A stretch of DNA of 64,000 nucleotides from Serratia proteamaculans (GCF_008830365.1 NZ_WBKI01000002.1:124001-188000); one strand, 5' to 3'; positions 44,975 through 58,009 are shown, numbered from the stretch's first letter. The notes: a model not told the origin generated them from the letters alone. A program made the numbers and translations.

Positions 44975-46810
44975 TTAGAGCTTGTCGAGCAGCTTTTTAA
45001 GATCCTGTCCTTCGCGCGAATCCTTGTTTTTATCGGCCCACTTGTTCAGCGCATCCTTCGCCCGGTTCTGCAGTGTCTTACGCAAAACCTGATCGACCTG
45101 CAATTGATAGTTAAGCTGGTTCCACGGGCCATAAACCCGCAGCGGGATCGGCGTTTTCTGCAACTCCTCGATCAAATCGTCGCGCCCTTTCCAACCGCCG
45201 GTGACGCGGACGTTCAGTGCCACATCACACTGTTTGCCCGGCATATCCACCGTGCCGCTGCCGTTCAGGTTCAACAAAGGAGAGTCGGCGCCCAGCTCGG
45301 TGATTTTTATCGTGCCATGGTTCAGACTGGCTTTGGCCGACAACTGTTTCACCTCGGTATAACGCTGGTAATCGTCCTGTCCGCGCACGCTACTGTCATT
45401 ACGCGCCACCGCCTGCTGAATCAACTGCTGAATATTCAGACCATGAAGTTGTGCGTCCTGCATCGCCAGTTGAGCCGTGCCCTGCCAGCGGTGCTCAAAT
45501 GACTGTGATGTAAGACGATCGCCGGTTAAATCCCCTTGCATACTGAACTTACCGGTCATGATTTGCGGCATATCGAACGCCTTCAGAACGGTGCCAAGTT
45601 CAACCTGCTTCACCACCGGCTGCACTGAAATTACCGGGCGTTTACCCCGCGCGTCGAGGGATCCAGGTAAAGCGAAGTCACCGCCCGCTACTTGCCCAGC
45701 AAGCGAATGCAACGTTAACAACCCCTGGAGGTTTTCCGCTTGCGTAGAAAGGTGGGTAATATTCATGCCTCGATAGATTAATTGATCCACGCTCAAATTA
45801 AGTTGAGCGTTAAATTCTCGCAACACCTCAAGATTTTGCTGCGGATCATCCATTTGGCTGGCAATGACCGGTGAAGAAGTCATGTTCTGTGCTTGCGGCA
45901 CCTGGGAACTACTGGACTGCCAGCCAGTGAAGGCATCAAAATTCACCGCGGCAGATGTCAGGTCAAGCTTATAGGCTGGTATCTCACCGAACTTGACGCT
46001 GGCACCACCGATAAAGGTGCTGTCATTGGCACTCAGGCTCAGTTGGCTTAGCGCGACTTGCTGCGGGGTTTGTTGATACACCACCTGAGCACTGCCATCG
46101 CCTTTAATACCCCCGGCCAGTATGTCCGCGCCTTCCAGTTGGTAACTGAACTGGGTGACATTAGCGGCAATTCGTCGCGGATATTGTTGCAGATCGATAT
46201 CTGCGGCCATGCTGAAAGTCAGATCGCGTTGATTGCGATTCACCCGGCTGGAAAGCTCCATTTGCGCCTGGCGTTTGGCATTCTGTTGCAAGGTGAGGTT
46301 AATATCGCGAACGTTAATCTGTTCGTTATTGGCGCGCTGCCAAATCAACAGACTGTCCACCACCCGCAGATTATCGATGTCAAATTTCCACGGCGTGTCT
46401 ATCGACTCTTCAGAGTGACCTGCCGGCGCGATAGGCGCGTCCGGTTGGTTTTGTTCTTCACTGTCAGGGGTAAGACGGATGACAGCATTTTTCAGCATCA
46501 CCTGTTTCACAAACAATTGATGTGACAGCAGTGGCAGCAGTTTGACATCAAGGCGCATATTATCTGCACTCACCACCGGTGCTTTCGCCCCGGGTGCAGT
46601 CAGCGTCATGCGGCCGGATAGAATGCTGAGCTGTGGCCAGATATGCCAGCGCAGATCGCCATCCAGCGTCAGATGATAACCACTCTTTTGTTCAACCTTC
46701 GTGACCATGTAGGCACGAAAATCATTCGGATTGACCAACAACACCAGCGCAGACATCCCCGCCACCAGCACCACCAGTAAAATCACCAAAGTCGTCAGAA
46801 ATCTTCTCAT
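44975..46810 (-). CDS. asmA: AsmA family protein
   Basis: 611-residue inner-membrane-anchored periplasmic protein; one N-terminal membrane segment (about 4-26) followed by a long beta-rich AsmA domain with the typical NPNDFRAYMVTKVEQKSGYHLTLDGDLRW start and the C-terminal KQCDVALNVRVTGG region. Linked to outer-membrane biogenesis and possibly lipid transfer; asmA mutations suppress OmpF assembly defects in E. coli. Follows dcd by 44 nt, in the same order as E. coli (udk-dcd-asmA). Confidence 0.95.
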   Translation of the reverse strand: MRRFLTTLVILLVVLVAGMSALVLLVNPNDFRAYMVTKVEQKSGYHLTLDGDLRWHIWPQLSILSGRMTLTAPGAKAPVVSADNMRLDVKLLPLLSHQLFVKQVMLKNAVIRLTPDSEEQNQPDAPIAPAGHSEESIDTPWKFDIDNLRVVDSLLIWQRANNEQINVRDINLTLQQNAKRQAQMELSSRVNRNQRDLTFSMAADIDLQQYPRRIAANVTQFSYQLEGADILAGGIKGDGSAQVVYQQTPQQVALSQLSLSANDSTFIGGASVKFGEIPAYKLDLTSAAVNFDAFTGWQSSSSQVPQAQNMTSSPVIASQMDDPQQNLEVLREFNAQLNLSVDQLIYRGMNITHLSTQAENLQGLLTLHSLAGQVAGGDFALPGSLDARGKRPVISVQPVVKQVELGTVLKAFDMPQIMTGKFSMQGDLTGDRLTSQSFEHRWQGTAQLAMQDAQLHGLNIQQLIQQAVARNDSSVRGQDDYQRYTEVKQLSAKASLNHGTIKITELGADSPLLNLNGSGTVDMPGKQCDVALNVRVTGGWKGRDDLIEELQKTPIPLRVYGPWNQLNYQLQVDQVLRKTLQNRAKDALNKWADKNKDSREGQDLKKLLDKL

Positions 46811-46854
46811 GCCATCCTCTTGTCAGCGCCACACCGACCGTGCTTCCAGCGCTG

Positions 46855-47436
46855 TTAGTCCTTGTCGATTCGGCTGGCGACTGCGCCCTGCTGATCGCGG
46901 TATTTTGCATCCTGCCGGCTATTGTAAGGACGTGCTGCCGGCCCGGACAGAGGTTCAAAACTCAGTGCGCCGATCAGCATGCCCGGGCGCAACGCCAATG
47001 GCAGCTTACCTGAATTATAGAACTCCAGGACAATTCGGCCCTGCCAACCAGGATCGATACGGTGCGCGGTAACGTGAACCATCAGGCCCAGACGTGCCAG
47101 AGAAGAACGACCGTCCAGCCAACCGACCAGATCGTTTGGCAGCGTGACCGACTCCAGCGTGACCGCCAGCGCCAGCTCACCCGGGTGCAGGAAAAAGGCC
47201 TCCCCTTCCGGCAAGACGATTTCATCACTCATCACACGGTCCAGCGCCGCACTGACTTCATCTTTTGGCCCGCTCAGATCGATAAACGCAGCGGTGTGGC
47301 CACGAAACACACGGAACTGATTGCCTAAACGGACATCCACCGTGGCCCCGTTAATACGCTCAATCGGCGGACGCGGTGAAATCACCAGTTTTTCACAATC
47401 CAGCCAGGCTTCTATATCACGGTCGCACAGTCTCAT
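46855..47436 (-). CDS. dcd: dCTP deaminase
   Basis: Deaminates dCTP to dUTP for thymidylate synthesis. 193 residues, the E. coli length; complete with [19 protein letters not shown], the active-site [24 protein letters not shown] region with catalytic Glu in [11 protein letters not shown], and the [16 protein letters not shown] tail. Second gene of udk-dcd-asmA. Confidence 0.97.
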   Translation of the reverse strand: MRLCDRDIEAWLDCEKLVISPRPPIERINGATVDVRLGNQFRVFRGHTAAFIDLSGPKDEVSAALDRVMSDEIVLPEGEAFFLHPGELALAVTLESVTLPNDLVGWLDGRSSLARLGLMVHVTAHRIDPGWQGRIVLEFYNSGKLPLALRPGMLIGALSFEPLSGPAARPYNSRQDAKYRDQQGAVASRIDKD

Positions 47437-47521
47437 TATTTATCTCCATCAAGGCGTGTCACTAAAACAAAAATTGCCACACAACGGGCGAAAGGTCTAC
47501 GTCGCAGCGTAAAAAGTTGCC

Positions 47522-47556
47522 CGCCGGCCGGAAACACCAACTTTCCGGCCATTGAA
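47522..47556 (-). terminator. Hairpin between udk and dcd
   Basis: Inverted repeat GGCCGGAAA/TTTCCGGCC with a 7-nt loop lies just past the udk stop. No T tract; partial terminator or processing hairpin. Confidence 0.45.
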
Positions 47557-47561
47557 CGGCA

Positions 47562-48203
47562 TTATTCAAAGAACTGGCTGATTTTGGCTTTCAGAATGTC
47601 GATCGCAATGCGGTTTTTGCCACCGCGTGGGACGATAATGTCGGCGTATTGTTTGGAAGGATCGATAAACTGCAGGAACATCGGGCGGACGGTTTTCTGG
47701 TATTGCGCCATGACCGAATCCATCGAGCGGCCACGCTCATTCACATCTCGCTTCATGCGGCGCATCAGGCAAATGTCCAATGGCGTATCGACAAAGATCG
47801 AGAAGTTCATTTCCTGACGCAGACGGATATCCGTCAATAGCAGGATCCCCTCAAGAATAATCACCTTTTTCGGTTCCAGGTGAATGGTCTCTTTCTTCCG
47901 CGTGTGCTCGGTGTAACTGTACAAGGGTAACTCTATCGCCTTGCCTGATTTCAACATTTGCAGATGCTGAAACAGCAGGTTGTGGTCCATGGCGCTCGGG
48001 TGGTCATAGTTTGTCTTGACGCGTTCTTCCATGGTCAAGTGAGTCTGGTCTTTGTAGTAACTGTCTTCAGGAATAACGCCGATATGTTCATCGCCGACCT
48101 GATCGCGAAGTTCACGATATAACGTACTGGCGATAAGGCTTTTTCCGGAGGCAGATGCGCCAGCTATACCAATAATGACGCACTGATGCGGCTTGTCAGT
48201 CAT
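47562..48203 (-). CDS. udk: Uridine/cytidine kinase
   Basis: Phosphorylates uridine and cytidine in pyrimidine salvage. 213 residues, E. coli length. Walker A GASASGKS near residue 15, then [13 protein letters not shown] and YDHPSAMDH substrate-binding segments and the RDVNERGRS lid. Start at 48203 ([15 protein letters not shown]). Neighbour order udk-dcd-asmA is conserved in enterobacteria. Confidence 0.97.
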   Translation of the reverse strand: MTDKPHQCVIIGIAGASASGKSLIASTLYRELRDQVGDEHIGVIPEDSYYKDQTHLTMEERVKTNYDHPSAMDHNLLFQHLQMLKSGKAIELPLYSYTEHTRKKETIHLEPKKVIILEGILLLTDIRLRQEMNFSIFVDTPLDICLMRRMKRDVNERGRSMDSVMAQYQKTVRPMFLQFIDPSKQYADIIVPRGGKNRIAIDILKAKISQFFE

Positions 48204-48448
48204 AAAATTGAAGACCTGATTTCGTAGTGTGAAGGGGGGGAGCTAAAACGGGACAATTATAGGGAGTTAGCGGCCATAGCGCCAGCCTATATTGTCGCCG
48301 CCGGGCCGCTATCTCAGGTTATTTTGCCATAACCAGCGCTCCACGGTTTTAAGACTAATGCGTCTAGGGCAATCCCGCATGACAGGGTAAACTCGGCGGC
48401 TTGATGATTATCCTTGAAATAGGATGTTGTATTTCACCGGAGACTAAC

Positions 48449-49078
48449 GTGCTGGACTGGCATTTTCTGACATTTTTTGGCGACAGCATGTTGTTGTTAC
48501 CCTGCTCATTGATTCTTTTTGCCGTGCTGGTCGCTCCGCGCACCACCCGGACTGCCGGCTGGCAATGGGCGCTGATCTTCGGCTGCGCCGGCGGTGTGGT
48601 ATGCGCCTCAAAACTGGCCTTTATGGGTTGGGGCATTGGCATAAAAAGCTATGACTTTACCGGTTTTAGCGGCCACTCTGCGCTAGCGGCCAGTATTTGG
48701 CCAGTATTGCTCTGGACGCTGACCGGACGTTTTTCACATGCGGTTCGTAGCATCGCACTGGTGGTAGGTTTGGTGTTGCCCCTCACTATCGGGTTATCGC
48801 GGCTGGCAATCCATGTGCATTCGCCTTCGGAAGTGGTGAGCGGCCTGGTACTTGGCTATCTGGCCAGCTCGCTGTTCCTGTGGCTACAGCGTGGCAAGCC
48901 GCGGCCACACCTATCCACACCGCAGATCGTTGTGGCACTGGCTCTGCCGATGGTTCTGATGGGCTTTCGGCAACCGGCACCAACACAGGGCCTGTTAGAA
49001 CATATTGCCACCGTATTAGCACAAATCGAACGCCCATACACCCGAGCGGATTTGCATAAGCTGCCCGTTGCTCCATAA
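48449..49078 (+). CDS. PAP2-family membrane phosphatase
   Basis: Integral membrane acid phosphatase of the PAP2/undecaprenyl-pyrophosphatase-like superfamily. 209 residues from GTG at 48449, chosen because CGGAG lies 6 nt upstream and the longer ATG frame (48401) lacks one. Motifs: FSGHSALAAS (Ser-Gly-His) and SRLAIHVHSPSEVVSG (Arg and second catalytic His); the N-terminal KX6RP motif is degenerate (KLAFMGWGIG). Five to six membrane segments. Substrate could be a lipid pyrophosphate; not assignable. Bidirectional terminator follows. Confidence 0.82.
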   Translation: MLDWHFLTFFGDSMLLLPCSLILFAVLVAPRTTRTAGWQWALIFGCAGGVVCASKLAFMGWGIGIKSYDFTGFSGHSALAASIWPVLLWTLTGRFSHAVRSIALVVGLVLPLTIGLSRLAIHVHSPSEVVSGLVLGYLASSLFLWLQRGKPRPHLSTPQIVVALALPMVLMGFRQPAPTQGLLEHIATVLAQIERPYTRADLHKLPVAP

Positions 49079-49080
49079 AC

Positions 49081-49115
49081 AAAACCCCGGAACTTGTCCG
49101 GGGTTTTGTTTTTTA
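49081..49115. terminator. Bidirectional Rho-independent terminator between PAP2 gene and mrp
   Basis: An 11-bp perfect stem (49081-49091 with 49097-49107) followed on the plus strand by GTTTTTT and on the minus strand by GTTT. Serves both convergent genes. Confidence 0.88.
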
Positions 49116-49126
49116 GCCAATGGTGA

Positions 49127-50239
49127 TTACAACGCGCGGAAAGAGATTTCTGTAGGAATAGCCTCACCCTGCCAATACATCTGCGCGGCAACACGACCGG
49201 CAAGTTGACGATACAGCTCAGCAAATTCGCTGTCCGGACGGCTTATCACCGTCGGCTCGCCACGATCCAAATCCTCGCGCAGCGAAATGTGCAGCGGCAG
49301 TTGCCCCAGCAGGCGACTGTGATATTTCTTCACCAGCTTCTCAGCCCCACCGGTGCCGAAAATAGGCTCATGGTGACCGCAGTTACTGCAAATGTGCACA
49401 CTCATGTTTTCCACGATGCCCAATACCGGCACGTGAACCTTTTCGAACATCACGATGCCCTTGGCAGCATCGAGTAACGCGATATCCTGCGGCGTAGTAA
49501 CCACCAACGCCCCGGTAACCGGAATGTTCTGCGACAGCGTCAACTGAATATCACCAGTGCCCGGCGGCATATCCAGTACCAGATAGTCCAGATCCGGCCA
49601 CAGCGTATCCTGCAACAGTTGCATTAACGCCTTGCTGGCCATTGGGCCGCGCCACACCATGGCGTTGTCGTCGGTCACCAGATAACCAATAGAATTGGTT
49701 GCCAGACCGTGCGCCACGATTGGCGCCATGTGCTGGCCGTCCGGCGAGGTTGGGCGTTCATTCTCGGTACCCAGCATATTCGGGATCGACGGGCCGTAGA
49801 TGTCAGCATCCAAAATACCGACCTTGGCACCTTCAGCGACCAGCGCCAGCGCCAGGTTAACGGCCGTCGTGGATTTGCCCACCCCGCCCTTGCCGGAACT
49901 GATAGCAATAATATTACGCACACCCTTGATGCCGGCCTGATCGTTGGCCCGTTTCAGAGTGGTAATGTCATGCTTCAATTTCCAGTCGATCGCCTCAGCA
50001 CCGGTCACGCGCAACAGTTCTGCGCTGACGGTATCTTTCAGCTCTTCAAAACCACTCTGCCAGGCGAATGGCATGGTCAATTCAATGTGCAACACATGGT
50101 CCAACAGCGCGCAATGGTGGATCGCTTTCAGCGCGGTCAGATTATTTTTTAACGTCGGGTGTTCAAAGGCGGCCAGTACACCGGTCACCAGGGCACGCAG
50201 AACTTCGGGGTTGGTCTGCTCGGGGGATTTTGTGCTCAT
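49127..50239 (-). CDS. mrp: Iron-sulfur cluster carrier ATPase Mrp/ApbC
   Basis: Carries and transfers Fe-S clusters. 370 residues from the ATG at 50239 (AAGGAG upstream); the track's longer frame adds 56 residues without support. N-terminal MIP18-like domain (about 10-90), deviant Walker A SSGKGGVGKSTTAVNLA near 115, and CSNC cluster-ligand motif (HICSNCGHHEPIFG) near 285. Divergent from metG, as in E. coli. Confidence 0.95.
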   Translation of the reverse strand: MSTKSPEQTNPEVLRALVTGVLAAFEHPTLKNNLTALKAIHHCALLDHVLHIELTMPFAWQSGFEELKDTVSAELLRVTGAEAIDWKLKHDITTLKRANDQAGIKGVRNIIAISSGKGGVGKSTTAVNLALALVAEGAKVGILDADIYGPSIPNMLGTENERPTSPDGQHMAPIVAHGLATNSIGYLVTDDNAMVWRGPMASKALMQLLQDTLWPDLDYLVLDMPPGTGDIQLTLSQNIPVTGALVVTTPQDIALLDAAKGIVMFEKVHVPVLGIVENMSVHICSNCGHHEPIFGTGGAEKLVKKYHSRLLGQLPLHISLREDLDRGEPTVISRPDSEFAELYRQLAGRVAAQMYWQGEAIPTEISFRAL

Positions 50240-50398
50240 CCCGGCTCCTTGATTTTGAATGGATAGCTTCCCGCTAAGCATATCAGAACTGCGGGCCGCT
50301 CGGCGCATGTCTGTATAAAGAAACCGCCCTAGCCGTGGCGAGCGCGATCGGGTAACATCGAAGACCCTTTTATTCATTACAGAAACCAAGTTCTCACT

Positions 50399-52426
50399 AT
50401 GCCTCAAGTCGCGAAAAAATTATTGGTGACGTGCGCGCTGCCGTACGCAAATGGTTCCATCCATCTCGGCCACATGCTCGAGCACATCCAGGCAGACATC
50501 TGGGTTCGTTACCAACGAATGCGCGGCCACGAGGTTCATTTCATCTGTGCGGACGACGCGCACGGCACGCCGATCATGCTGAAAGCTCAGCAGTTGGGCA
50601 TCAAGCCGGAAGAAATGATTGCGGAAATGAGCCAGGAGCACCAACAGGATTTCGCCGGTTTTGGCATCAGCTATGATAACTATCATTCAACCCATAGCGA
50701 TGAGAACCGTGAACTGTCTAATCTGATTTACGGCCGCCTGAAAGAAAACGGTTTTATCAAGAACCGGACGATTTCTCAGTTGTACGATCCGGAAAAAGGC
50801 ATGTTCCTGCCAGATCGCTTCGTCAAAGGCACCTGCCCGAAATGCAAATCGCCGGATCAATACGGCGACAACTGCGAAGTCTGTGGTGCGACCTACAGCC
50901 CGACCGAGCTGATCGATCCCAAATCCGTGGTTTCCGGTGCGACACCGGTGCTGCGTGACTCCGAGCACTTCTTCTTTGATCTGCCGTCGTTCAGCGAAAT
51001 GCTGCAGGCCTGGACTCGCTCCGGTGCACTGCAAGAGCAAGTGGCGAACAAAATGCAGGAATGGTTTGAGTCTGGTCTGCAACAATGGGATATCTCCCGC
51101 GATGCGCCATATTTCGGTTTTGAAATCCCGGATGCGCCAGGCAAATACTTCTACGTCTGGCTGGATGCGCCAATTGGCTACATGGGGTCATTCAAAAACC
51201 TGTGCGACAAGCGTGGCGATCTGGACTTTGACGAGTTCTGGCGCAAGGACTCCACCACCGAGCTGTATCACTTTATCGGCAAGGATATCGTTTATTTCCA
51301 CAGTCTGTTCTGGCCGGCAATGCTGGAAGGCAGTAACTTCCGCAAGCCGACAAACCTGTTCGTACACGGCTACGTAACAGTGAACGGTGCCAAGATGTCC
51401 AAATCTCGTGGCACCTTTATCAAGGCCGGCACCTATCTGCAACACCTGGACGCCGACTGCCTGCGTTACTACTACGCCGCCAAACTGTCTTCACGCATTG
51501 ACGATATCGACCTGAATCTGGAAGATTTCGTGCAGCGGGTGAACGCCGACATCGTGAACAAGGTGGTTAACCTGGCTTCGCGCAATGCCGGCTTTATCAG
51601 CAAGCGTTTTGGGGGGCAACTGGCCGACAAACTGGCCGATCCTGTGCTGTACCAAACCTTCGTTGACGCAGCACAAAGCATCGCCGATGCCTATGCCAGC
51701 CGTGAGTCCGGTCGAGCAATCCGCGAAATCATGGCGCTGGCCGATCTGGCAAACCGCTATGTGGATGAGCAGGCACCGTGGGTAGTAGCCAAGCAAGAAG
51801 GCCGTGATGCTGATTTGCAAGCCATCTGTTCAATGGGCATCAATCTGTTCCGTGTACTGATGACCTACCTGAAACCGGTAATGCCATCGTTGACTGAGCG
51901 CACCGAGGCTTTCCTTAACTGCGAACTGACCTGGGACAGCATTCAGCAACCGTTGCTGGGCCATCAGGTCAACCCGTTCAAAGCCCTGTTCAACCGTATC
52001 GATCTGGACAAGGTTAATGAAATGGTCAGCGCGTCGAAAGAAGACATGGCGGCGGCGAAAGTAGTCACTGGCCCACTGGCGGACGATCCGATTCAGGACA
52101 CCATCACCTTTGATGATTTCGCCAAGGTTGATATGCGTATTGCGTTGATCACCAGCGCCGACTTTGTTGAAGGCTCGGACAAGTTGCTGAAGCTGCAGTT
52201 GGATCTTGGCGGTGAAACACGTCAGATCTTCTCCGGCATTCGTTCCGCTTATCCGGACCCGAAAGCGCTTGAAGGTCGCCTGACCATCATGGTCGCCAAC
52301 CTTGCACCACGCAAAATGCGCTTCGGTATATCTGAAGGCATGGTGATGGCTGCCGGCCCAGGCGGAAAAGAGATCTTCCTGCTCAGCCCGGACAGCGGTG
52401 CACAGCCAGGTATGCAGGTGAAATAA
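50399..52426 (+). CDS. metG: Methionyl-tRNA synthetase
   Basis: Charges tRNA-Met. 675 residues, E. coli length. HIGH motif as HLGH in [11 protein letters not shown], zinc-binding [17 protein letters not shown] (about 146-162), KMSKS in [11 protein letters not shown] (about 333), anticodon-binding helical domain, and C-terminal tRNA-binding/dimerisation domain ([26 protein letters not shown]). Terminator at 52447-52473. Identification certain. Confidence 0.98.
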   Translation: MPQVAKKLLVTCALPYANGSIHLGHMLEHIQADIWVRYQRMRGHEVHFICADDAHGTPIMLKAQQLGIKPEEMIAEMSQEHQQDFAGFGISYDNYHSTHSDENRELSNLIYGRLKENGFIKNRTISQLYDPEKGMFLPDRFVKGTCPKCKSPDQYGDNCEVCGATYSPTELIDPKSVVSGATPVLRDSEHFFFDLPSFSEMLQAWTRSGALQEQVANKMQEWFESGLQQWDISRDAPYFGFEIPDAPGKYFYVWLDAPIGYMGSFKNLCDKRGDLDFDEFWRKDSTTELYHFIGKDIVYFHSLFWPAMLEGSNFRKPTNLFVHGYVTVNGAKMSKSRGTFIKAGTYLQHLDADCLRYYYAAKLSSRIDDIDLNLEDFVQRVNADIVNKVVNLASRNAGFISKRFGGQLADKLADPVLYQTFVDAAQSIADAYASRESGRAIREIMALADLANRYVDEQAPWVVAKQEGRDADLQAICSMGINLFRVLMTYLKPVMPSLTERTEAFLNCELTWDSIQQPLLGHQVNPFKALFNRIDLDKVNEMVSASKEDMAAAKVVTGPLADDPIQDTITFDDFAKVDMRIALITSADFVEGSDKLLKLQLDLGGETRQIFSGIRSAYPDPKALEGRLTIMVANLAPRKMRFGISEGMVMAAGPGGKEIFLLSPDSGAQPGMQVK

Positions 52427-52446
52427 CACCGGTTTTTACTGCATCA

Positions 52447-52473
52447 GGGTCGAGCTTGCTCGGCCCTTTTTAT
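52447..52473 (+). terminator. Rho-independent terminator of metG
   Basis: A 9-pair stem with one G-T pair and a TT loop (52447-52466) followed by TTTTTATT. Confidence 0.9.
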
Positions 52474-52566
52474 TAAATTTCATTCCTTGCGACAGCGACA
52501 AAATCGGCCAAAATAAGCTATCTTAACCATACGGGTTTAATTACTGTATGCATAAACAGGTCTGAT

Positions 52567-53790
52567 ATGAAGGGATTCCCACCGCTGATTAACGCATTGC
52601 TGGCCAGTTCGCTGGCACTGACCATTGGCCGTGGCGTCACGCTGCCGTTCATTACCATCTATCTCACCGGGCATTTCCACCTGCTGCCGAAAAGCGTCGG
52701 CATTATTCTGGGCGCCAGCCTGGCAATTGGCATTTTCGCCAGTCTGTACGGCGGTTATTTAGTCGACAAGTTCAACAAAAACACGCTGATCCTGATTTCT
52801 ATTCTGCTGTTCGCCCTGAGTTTTTTCGCTATCCCGTGGATCCCGCGTCCGGGCGGTATCATCGTGGTATTGGCGATCCTGCATACCGCCTATTCAGTTC
52901 TGGGCATCACCATCAAGGCCTGCTTTGCCGACTGGCTGCCGGTTGCCCTGCGTATCAAGGCCTTTTCGATTAATTACACGCTGGTGAACGTTGGCTGGGC
53001 GGTGGGCTCATCATTGGGCGTGATGGTGGCAGGCTTGAACCCGTTATTACCTTTTTATCTCTCCGGTGGGCTGGCCTTGCTCACCGTGACGGCGCTGAGT
53101 TTTGGCCTGCGCCGGCAAGGCACGGTATCACCTGGAGCGACCGAGCTCGCGCCGATCGCACCGCCCGATTTCCGCCAGACACTGGCCATCCTGCGTAACG
53201 ATCGCCGGCTGATTTACTTTACCCTCGGCAGTACGCTCGGGGCGGTCGTTTTCGGCCAGTTCACCGGCTATTTGTCGCAATACCTGATCCTCGTTTCCAA
53301 CGCAGAGTTCGCCTATCAGGTCATTGGGGCGGTGATGATCGTCAATGCCTGTATCGTCATTGCCCTGCAGTACCTGCTGAGCCGCGGCATGCGTCAGGAA
53401 AACATGCTGCGCTGGCTGGTGTTGGGCACGCTGTTTTTCATTCTCGGGCTGATCGGGTTTAGTCTGGCCGGGCAATCACTTTGGCTGTGGATCGCGGCGA
53501 TGGCCATATTTACCCTGGGCGAGATTATTGTGATCCCGGTGGAATACATGTTTATCGACTTTATCGCCCCACAGCATCTGAAAGGCAGCTACTACGGGGT
53601 ACAAAACCTCAGCGCACTGGGCGGTGCCATTAACCCGGTACTCTGCGGTTTTATTCTTAGCTACGCCGCCCCACACATGATGTTCCTGATGTTGATTGCC
53701 GCCGCGTTGTTCAGCCTGTTATTCTTTTTCCTCGGCCATCGCCTGGCGCAAAAACAGCAGCACAGCGCCGGCATCATCAGCATAGAATAA
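52567..53790 (+). CDS. Major facilitator superfamily transporter, YdeE-like
   Basis: 407-residue inner-membrane permease with 12 hydrophobic segments in two halves. N-terminal LLASSLALTIGRGVTLPFITIYL, the inter-segment GGYLVDKFNKNTL (MFS motif A) and FSINYTLVNVGWAVGSSLG resemble E. coli YdeE, a dipeptide/drug-type exporter of the DHA family. Substrate not assignable. Likely monocistronic. Confidence 0.85.
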   Translation: MKGFPPLINALLASSLALTIGRGVTLPFITIYLTGHFHLLPKSVGIILGASLAIGIFASLYGGYLVDKFNKNTLILISILLFALSFFAIPWIPRPGGIIVVLAILHTAYSVLGITIKACFADWLPVALRIKAFSINYTLVNVGWAVGSSLGVMVAGLNPLLPFYLSGGLALLTVTALSFGLRRQGTVSPGATELAPIAPPDFRQTLAILRNDRRLIYFTLGSTLGAVVFGQFTGYLSQYLILVSNAEFAYQVIGAVMIVNACIVIALQYLLSRGMRQENMLRWLVLGTLFFILGLIGFSLAGQSLWLWIAAMAIFTLGEIIVIPVEYMFIDFIAPQHLKGSYYGVQNLSALGGAINPVLCGFILSYAAPHMMFLMLIAAALFSLLFFFLGHRLAQKQQHSAGIISIE

Positions 53791-53926
53791 GGACGCACCG
53801 GGCTTAACTGCGGCTGTCAACCTGCCTGACAGGCATGAAAGCCATAGAGAGAATTCATGGTGTGATTTGTGGCGAAGGTCACAGTTTAATTGTATGATGA
53901 ATGCGTCAGTTAAACGGGATTAAGTT

Positions 53927-54334
53927 ATGGCCAACGTGCTCACACTGTGCTGGAAATACCTGAGGGCAATCGTCCTTATCTACTTTTGCTTGTTTGTCGG
54001 CAATGCTATCGCGGCGCTGCTGCCGATCGCTATTCCCGGCAGCATTATCGGCATGTTGCTGCTGTTCGCCCTGCTCTCCACGCAAATTATGCCGGCCAAA
54101 TGGGTTAAACCCGGCTGCCATCTGCTGATCCGTTATATGGTGTTGTTGTTCGTACCCATCGGCGTTGGCGTGATGAAATACTACGACCAGATCCTCGATC
54201 ACCTCGGCCCGCTGGTGGTCTCCTGCATTGTCAGCACTCTGATGGTGCTGGTGGTGGTGGGCTATACCTCACATTATTTCCACCGGGAGCGCCGCATCGT
54301 TGGCAAACCGGATGCGGCAGAGGGCGAAAAATGA
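53927..54334 (+). CDS. yohJ: CidA/LrgA-family membrane protein YohJ
   Basis: 135-residue holin-like protein with four hydrophobic segments and the LrgA signature ([42 protein letters not shown]). Overlaps yohK by 4 nt. Family members act with LrgB/YohK in control of cell lysis or in metabolite transport; in E. coli the pair precedes cdd, as here. Confidence 0.93.
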   Translation: MANVLTLCWKYLRAIVLIYFCLFVGNAIAALLPIAIPGSIIGMLLLFALLSTQIMPAKWVKPGCHLLIRYMVLLFVPIGVGVMKYYDQILDHLGPLVVSCIVSTLMVLVVVGYTSHYFHRERRIVGKPDAAEGEK

Positions 54335-55026
54335 TCCATGAAATCTGGTGGTCATTGCCGCTGTCGCTGGTGGTCTACTTTGCAGCGCGTAAGCTGGCGC
54401 AGTCGCTGAATATGCCACTGCTGAACCCATTGCTGGTATCGATGGCGGTGATCATTCCCCTGCTGTTACTGACCGGCATCCCTTATGAGCGCTACTTTCA
54501 GGGCAGCAAAATCCTTAACGACCTGTTGCAACCGGCCGTGGTGGCGCTGGCCTATCCGCTGTATGAGCAACTGCATCAAATCCGTGCGCGCTGGAAGTCC
54601 ATTATCACCGTCTGTTTTATCGGCAGCATGACCGCCATGATCAGCGGCGGCGCCATTGCTTTGTGGATGGGTGCCACACCGGAAATTGCCGCGTCCATCA
54701 TGCCGAAGTCGGTCACCACGCCCATCGCCATGGCGGTCGCGGAGTCGCTCGGGGGTATCCCGGCGATCAGCGCTGTCTGCGTGATCTTCGTCGGTATTCT
54801 CGGCGCGGTATTCGGGCATACGCTGTTTAAAATATTGAAGATCACCACTCGCTCGGCGCGTGGACTGGCAATGGGCACAGCCTCTCACGCGTTGGGTACT
54901 GCACGTTGCGCGGAAATGGACTATCAGGAAGGCGCATTCGGCTCGTTGGCGCTGGTGATCTGCGGCATCATTACCTCACTGCTGGCCCCCTTCCTGTTTC
55001 CGGTGTTACTGCATTTGTTCGGTTAA
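54331..55026 (+). CDS. yohK: CidB/LrgB-family membrane protein YohK
   Basis: 231-residue partner of YohJ with about six hydrophobic segments and the LrgB signature ([52 protein letters not shown]). Coupled to yohJ through an ATGA overlap. Ends 137 nt before cdd. Confidence 0.94.
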   Translation: MIHEIWWSLPLSLVVYFAARKLAQSLNMPLLNPLLVSMAVIIPLLLLTGIPYERYFQGSKILNDLLQPAVVALAYPLYEQLHQIRARWKSIITVCFIGSMTAMISGGAIALWMGATPEIAASIMPKSVTTPIAMAVAESLGGIPAISAVCVIFVGILGAVFGHTLFKILKITTRSARGLAMGTASHALGTARCAEMDYQEGAFGSLALVICGIITSLLAPFLFPVLLHLFG

Positions 55027-55163
55027 ACGGCCTAAAACTTGCGAGACATCTCGCAATTATGGCTTTCATTGCATTGATTTCATCAATAAAGAGATTTTCA
55101 TCACACTTTATTCACGCAGGGCTGCCTAGAATGTTATCCCGTTAACCTGTAGAGAGAGTTTCT

Positions 55164-56048
55164 ATGCACCCGCGTTTTCAAACCGCTTTCGGCGAACTGC
55201 CCGCCACATTGCAATCCGCCCTGCTGTCTTATATGGATGCGCCTGATTTCCCGGCCATGTTCAAAGCAGAACAGGTGGAGGCGATTAAGCAACGCTGCGG
55301 GCTGGATGATGATGCTCTGGCATTCGCTCTGCTGCCACTGGCGGCAGCCTGCTCGTTAGCCCCGATCTCTCAGTTTTACGTCGGTGCCATTGCCCGCGGG
55401 CAGAGTGGTAATCTGTATTTTGGCGCCAACATGGAGTTCAGCGGCGCGCCGATGCAACAAACCATTCATGCAGAACAGTGTGCGGTCACCCATGCCTGGC
55501 TGCGTGGCGAACCCGCTCTGGTTTCCATCACCGTTAACTACACGCCTTGCGGCCACTGCCGCCAGTTTATGAATGAACTGAACAGCGGTAGCGATCTGAA
55601 AATCCGTCTGCCCGGTCGTGAGCCGGCAACGCTTGGCGATTATCTGCCGGATGCCTTCGGCCCGAAAGACCTGGATATCGCCACGCTGCTGATGGATCGG
55701 GTCGATCACGGCTTCCAACTGGCCCTGACTGACGAATTGGAACAGGCAGCACTGGCTGCTGCCAATCAGAGTCACGCTCCCTACAGCAATGCCCACAGCG
55801 GCGTCGCGCTGGAAACCGAGGACGGTACAATTTACACCGGCCGCTATGCGGAAAACGCCGCTTTCAACCCGAGTCTGCCACCGCTGCAAGCCGCGTTGAT
55901 CCTGATGAACGTCTCCGGCGGCGACTGCCAAAAAGTGAGCCGCGCGGTACTGGCCGAACCCGAAAGCGCCATCCTCACCCAATGGGACGCGACCCGTGCC
56001 ACCCTGGCTGCCCTGGGTTGCCAAAATGTCAGCCGCATTACTTTCTGA
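55164..56048 (+). CDS. cdd: Cytidine deaminase
   Basis: Deaminates cytidine and deoxycytidine in salvage. 294 residues, the long E. coli-type enzyme with catalytic N-terminal domain and degenerate C-terminal repeat. Zinc site HAEQCAV and PCGHC; catalytic Glu in HAE. GAGAGAGTTTCTATG start region. The upstream 137 nt contain TTGCATT-type and TCACA-type motifs reminiscent of CytR/CRP control known for E. coli cdd, but no clean site could be fixed. Confidence 0.96.
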   Translation: MHPRFQTAFGELPATLQSALLSYMDAPDFPAMFKAEQVEAIKQRCGLDDDALAFALLPLAAACSLAPISQFYVGAIARGQSGNLYFGANMEFSGAPMQQTIHAEQCAVTHAWLRGEPALVSITVNYTPCGHCRQFMNELNSGSDLKIRLPGREPATLGDYLPDAFGPKDLDIATLLMDRVDHGFQLALTDELEQAALAAANQSHAPYSNAHSGVALETEDGTIYTGRYAENAAFNPSLPPLQAALILMNVSGGDCQKVSRAVLAEPESAILTQWDATRATLAALGCQNVSRITF

Positions 56049-56059
56049 TCCTGACCCTG

Positions 56060-56079
56060 GCGGTGCCGCCCGGCACCGC
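56060..56079 (+). terminator. Hairpin after cdd
   Basis: Perfect 9-bp GC stem with a 2-nt loop 11 nt past the cdd stop; no T tract, so termination strength is uncertain. Confidence 0.45.
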
Positions 56080-56257
56080 TGTTAACAGCCCCGCAAGCCG
56101 ATTACAATGGCATTCACGTCTTAAAACACTTTCTTTAGTTAAATTAGGACTTGATCGTCGATAATTACGCCAATTTACCTCATGATCCGATAACAATTGC
56201 TGTACATATTTCCCCGATCTTTTAGGATCACCCTTATAAAGTTATCCGATAAGTTGA

Positions 56258-57967
<1,710 letters not shown>

Positions 57968-58009
57968 TTTGTAGATATATTTCCCCACCAAAGCCCGTTA
58001 TTAGGGAGA

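Noticed and set aside
54906-55145. 79-codon frame overlapping the yohK end and cdd leader
   Set aside because: Out of frame with yohK, no ribosome-binding site, overlaps the cdd control region.
55356-56024. 222-codon frame antisense to cdd
   Set aside because: Long antisense frame produced by codon bias of a certain gene (cdd); no family features.
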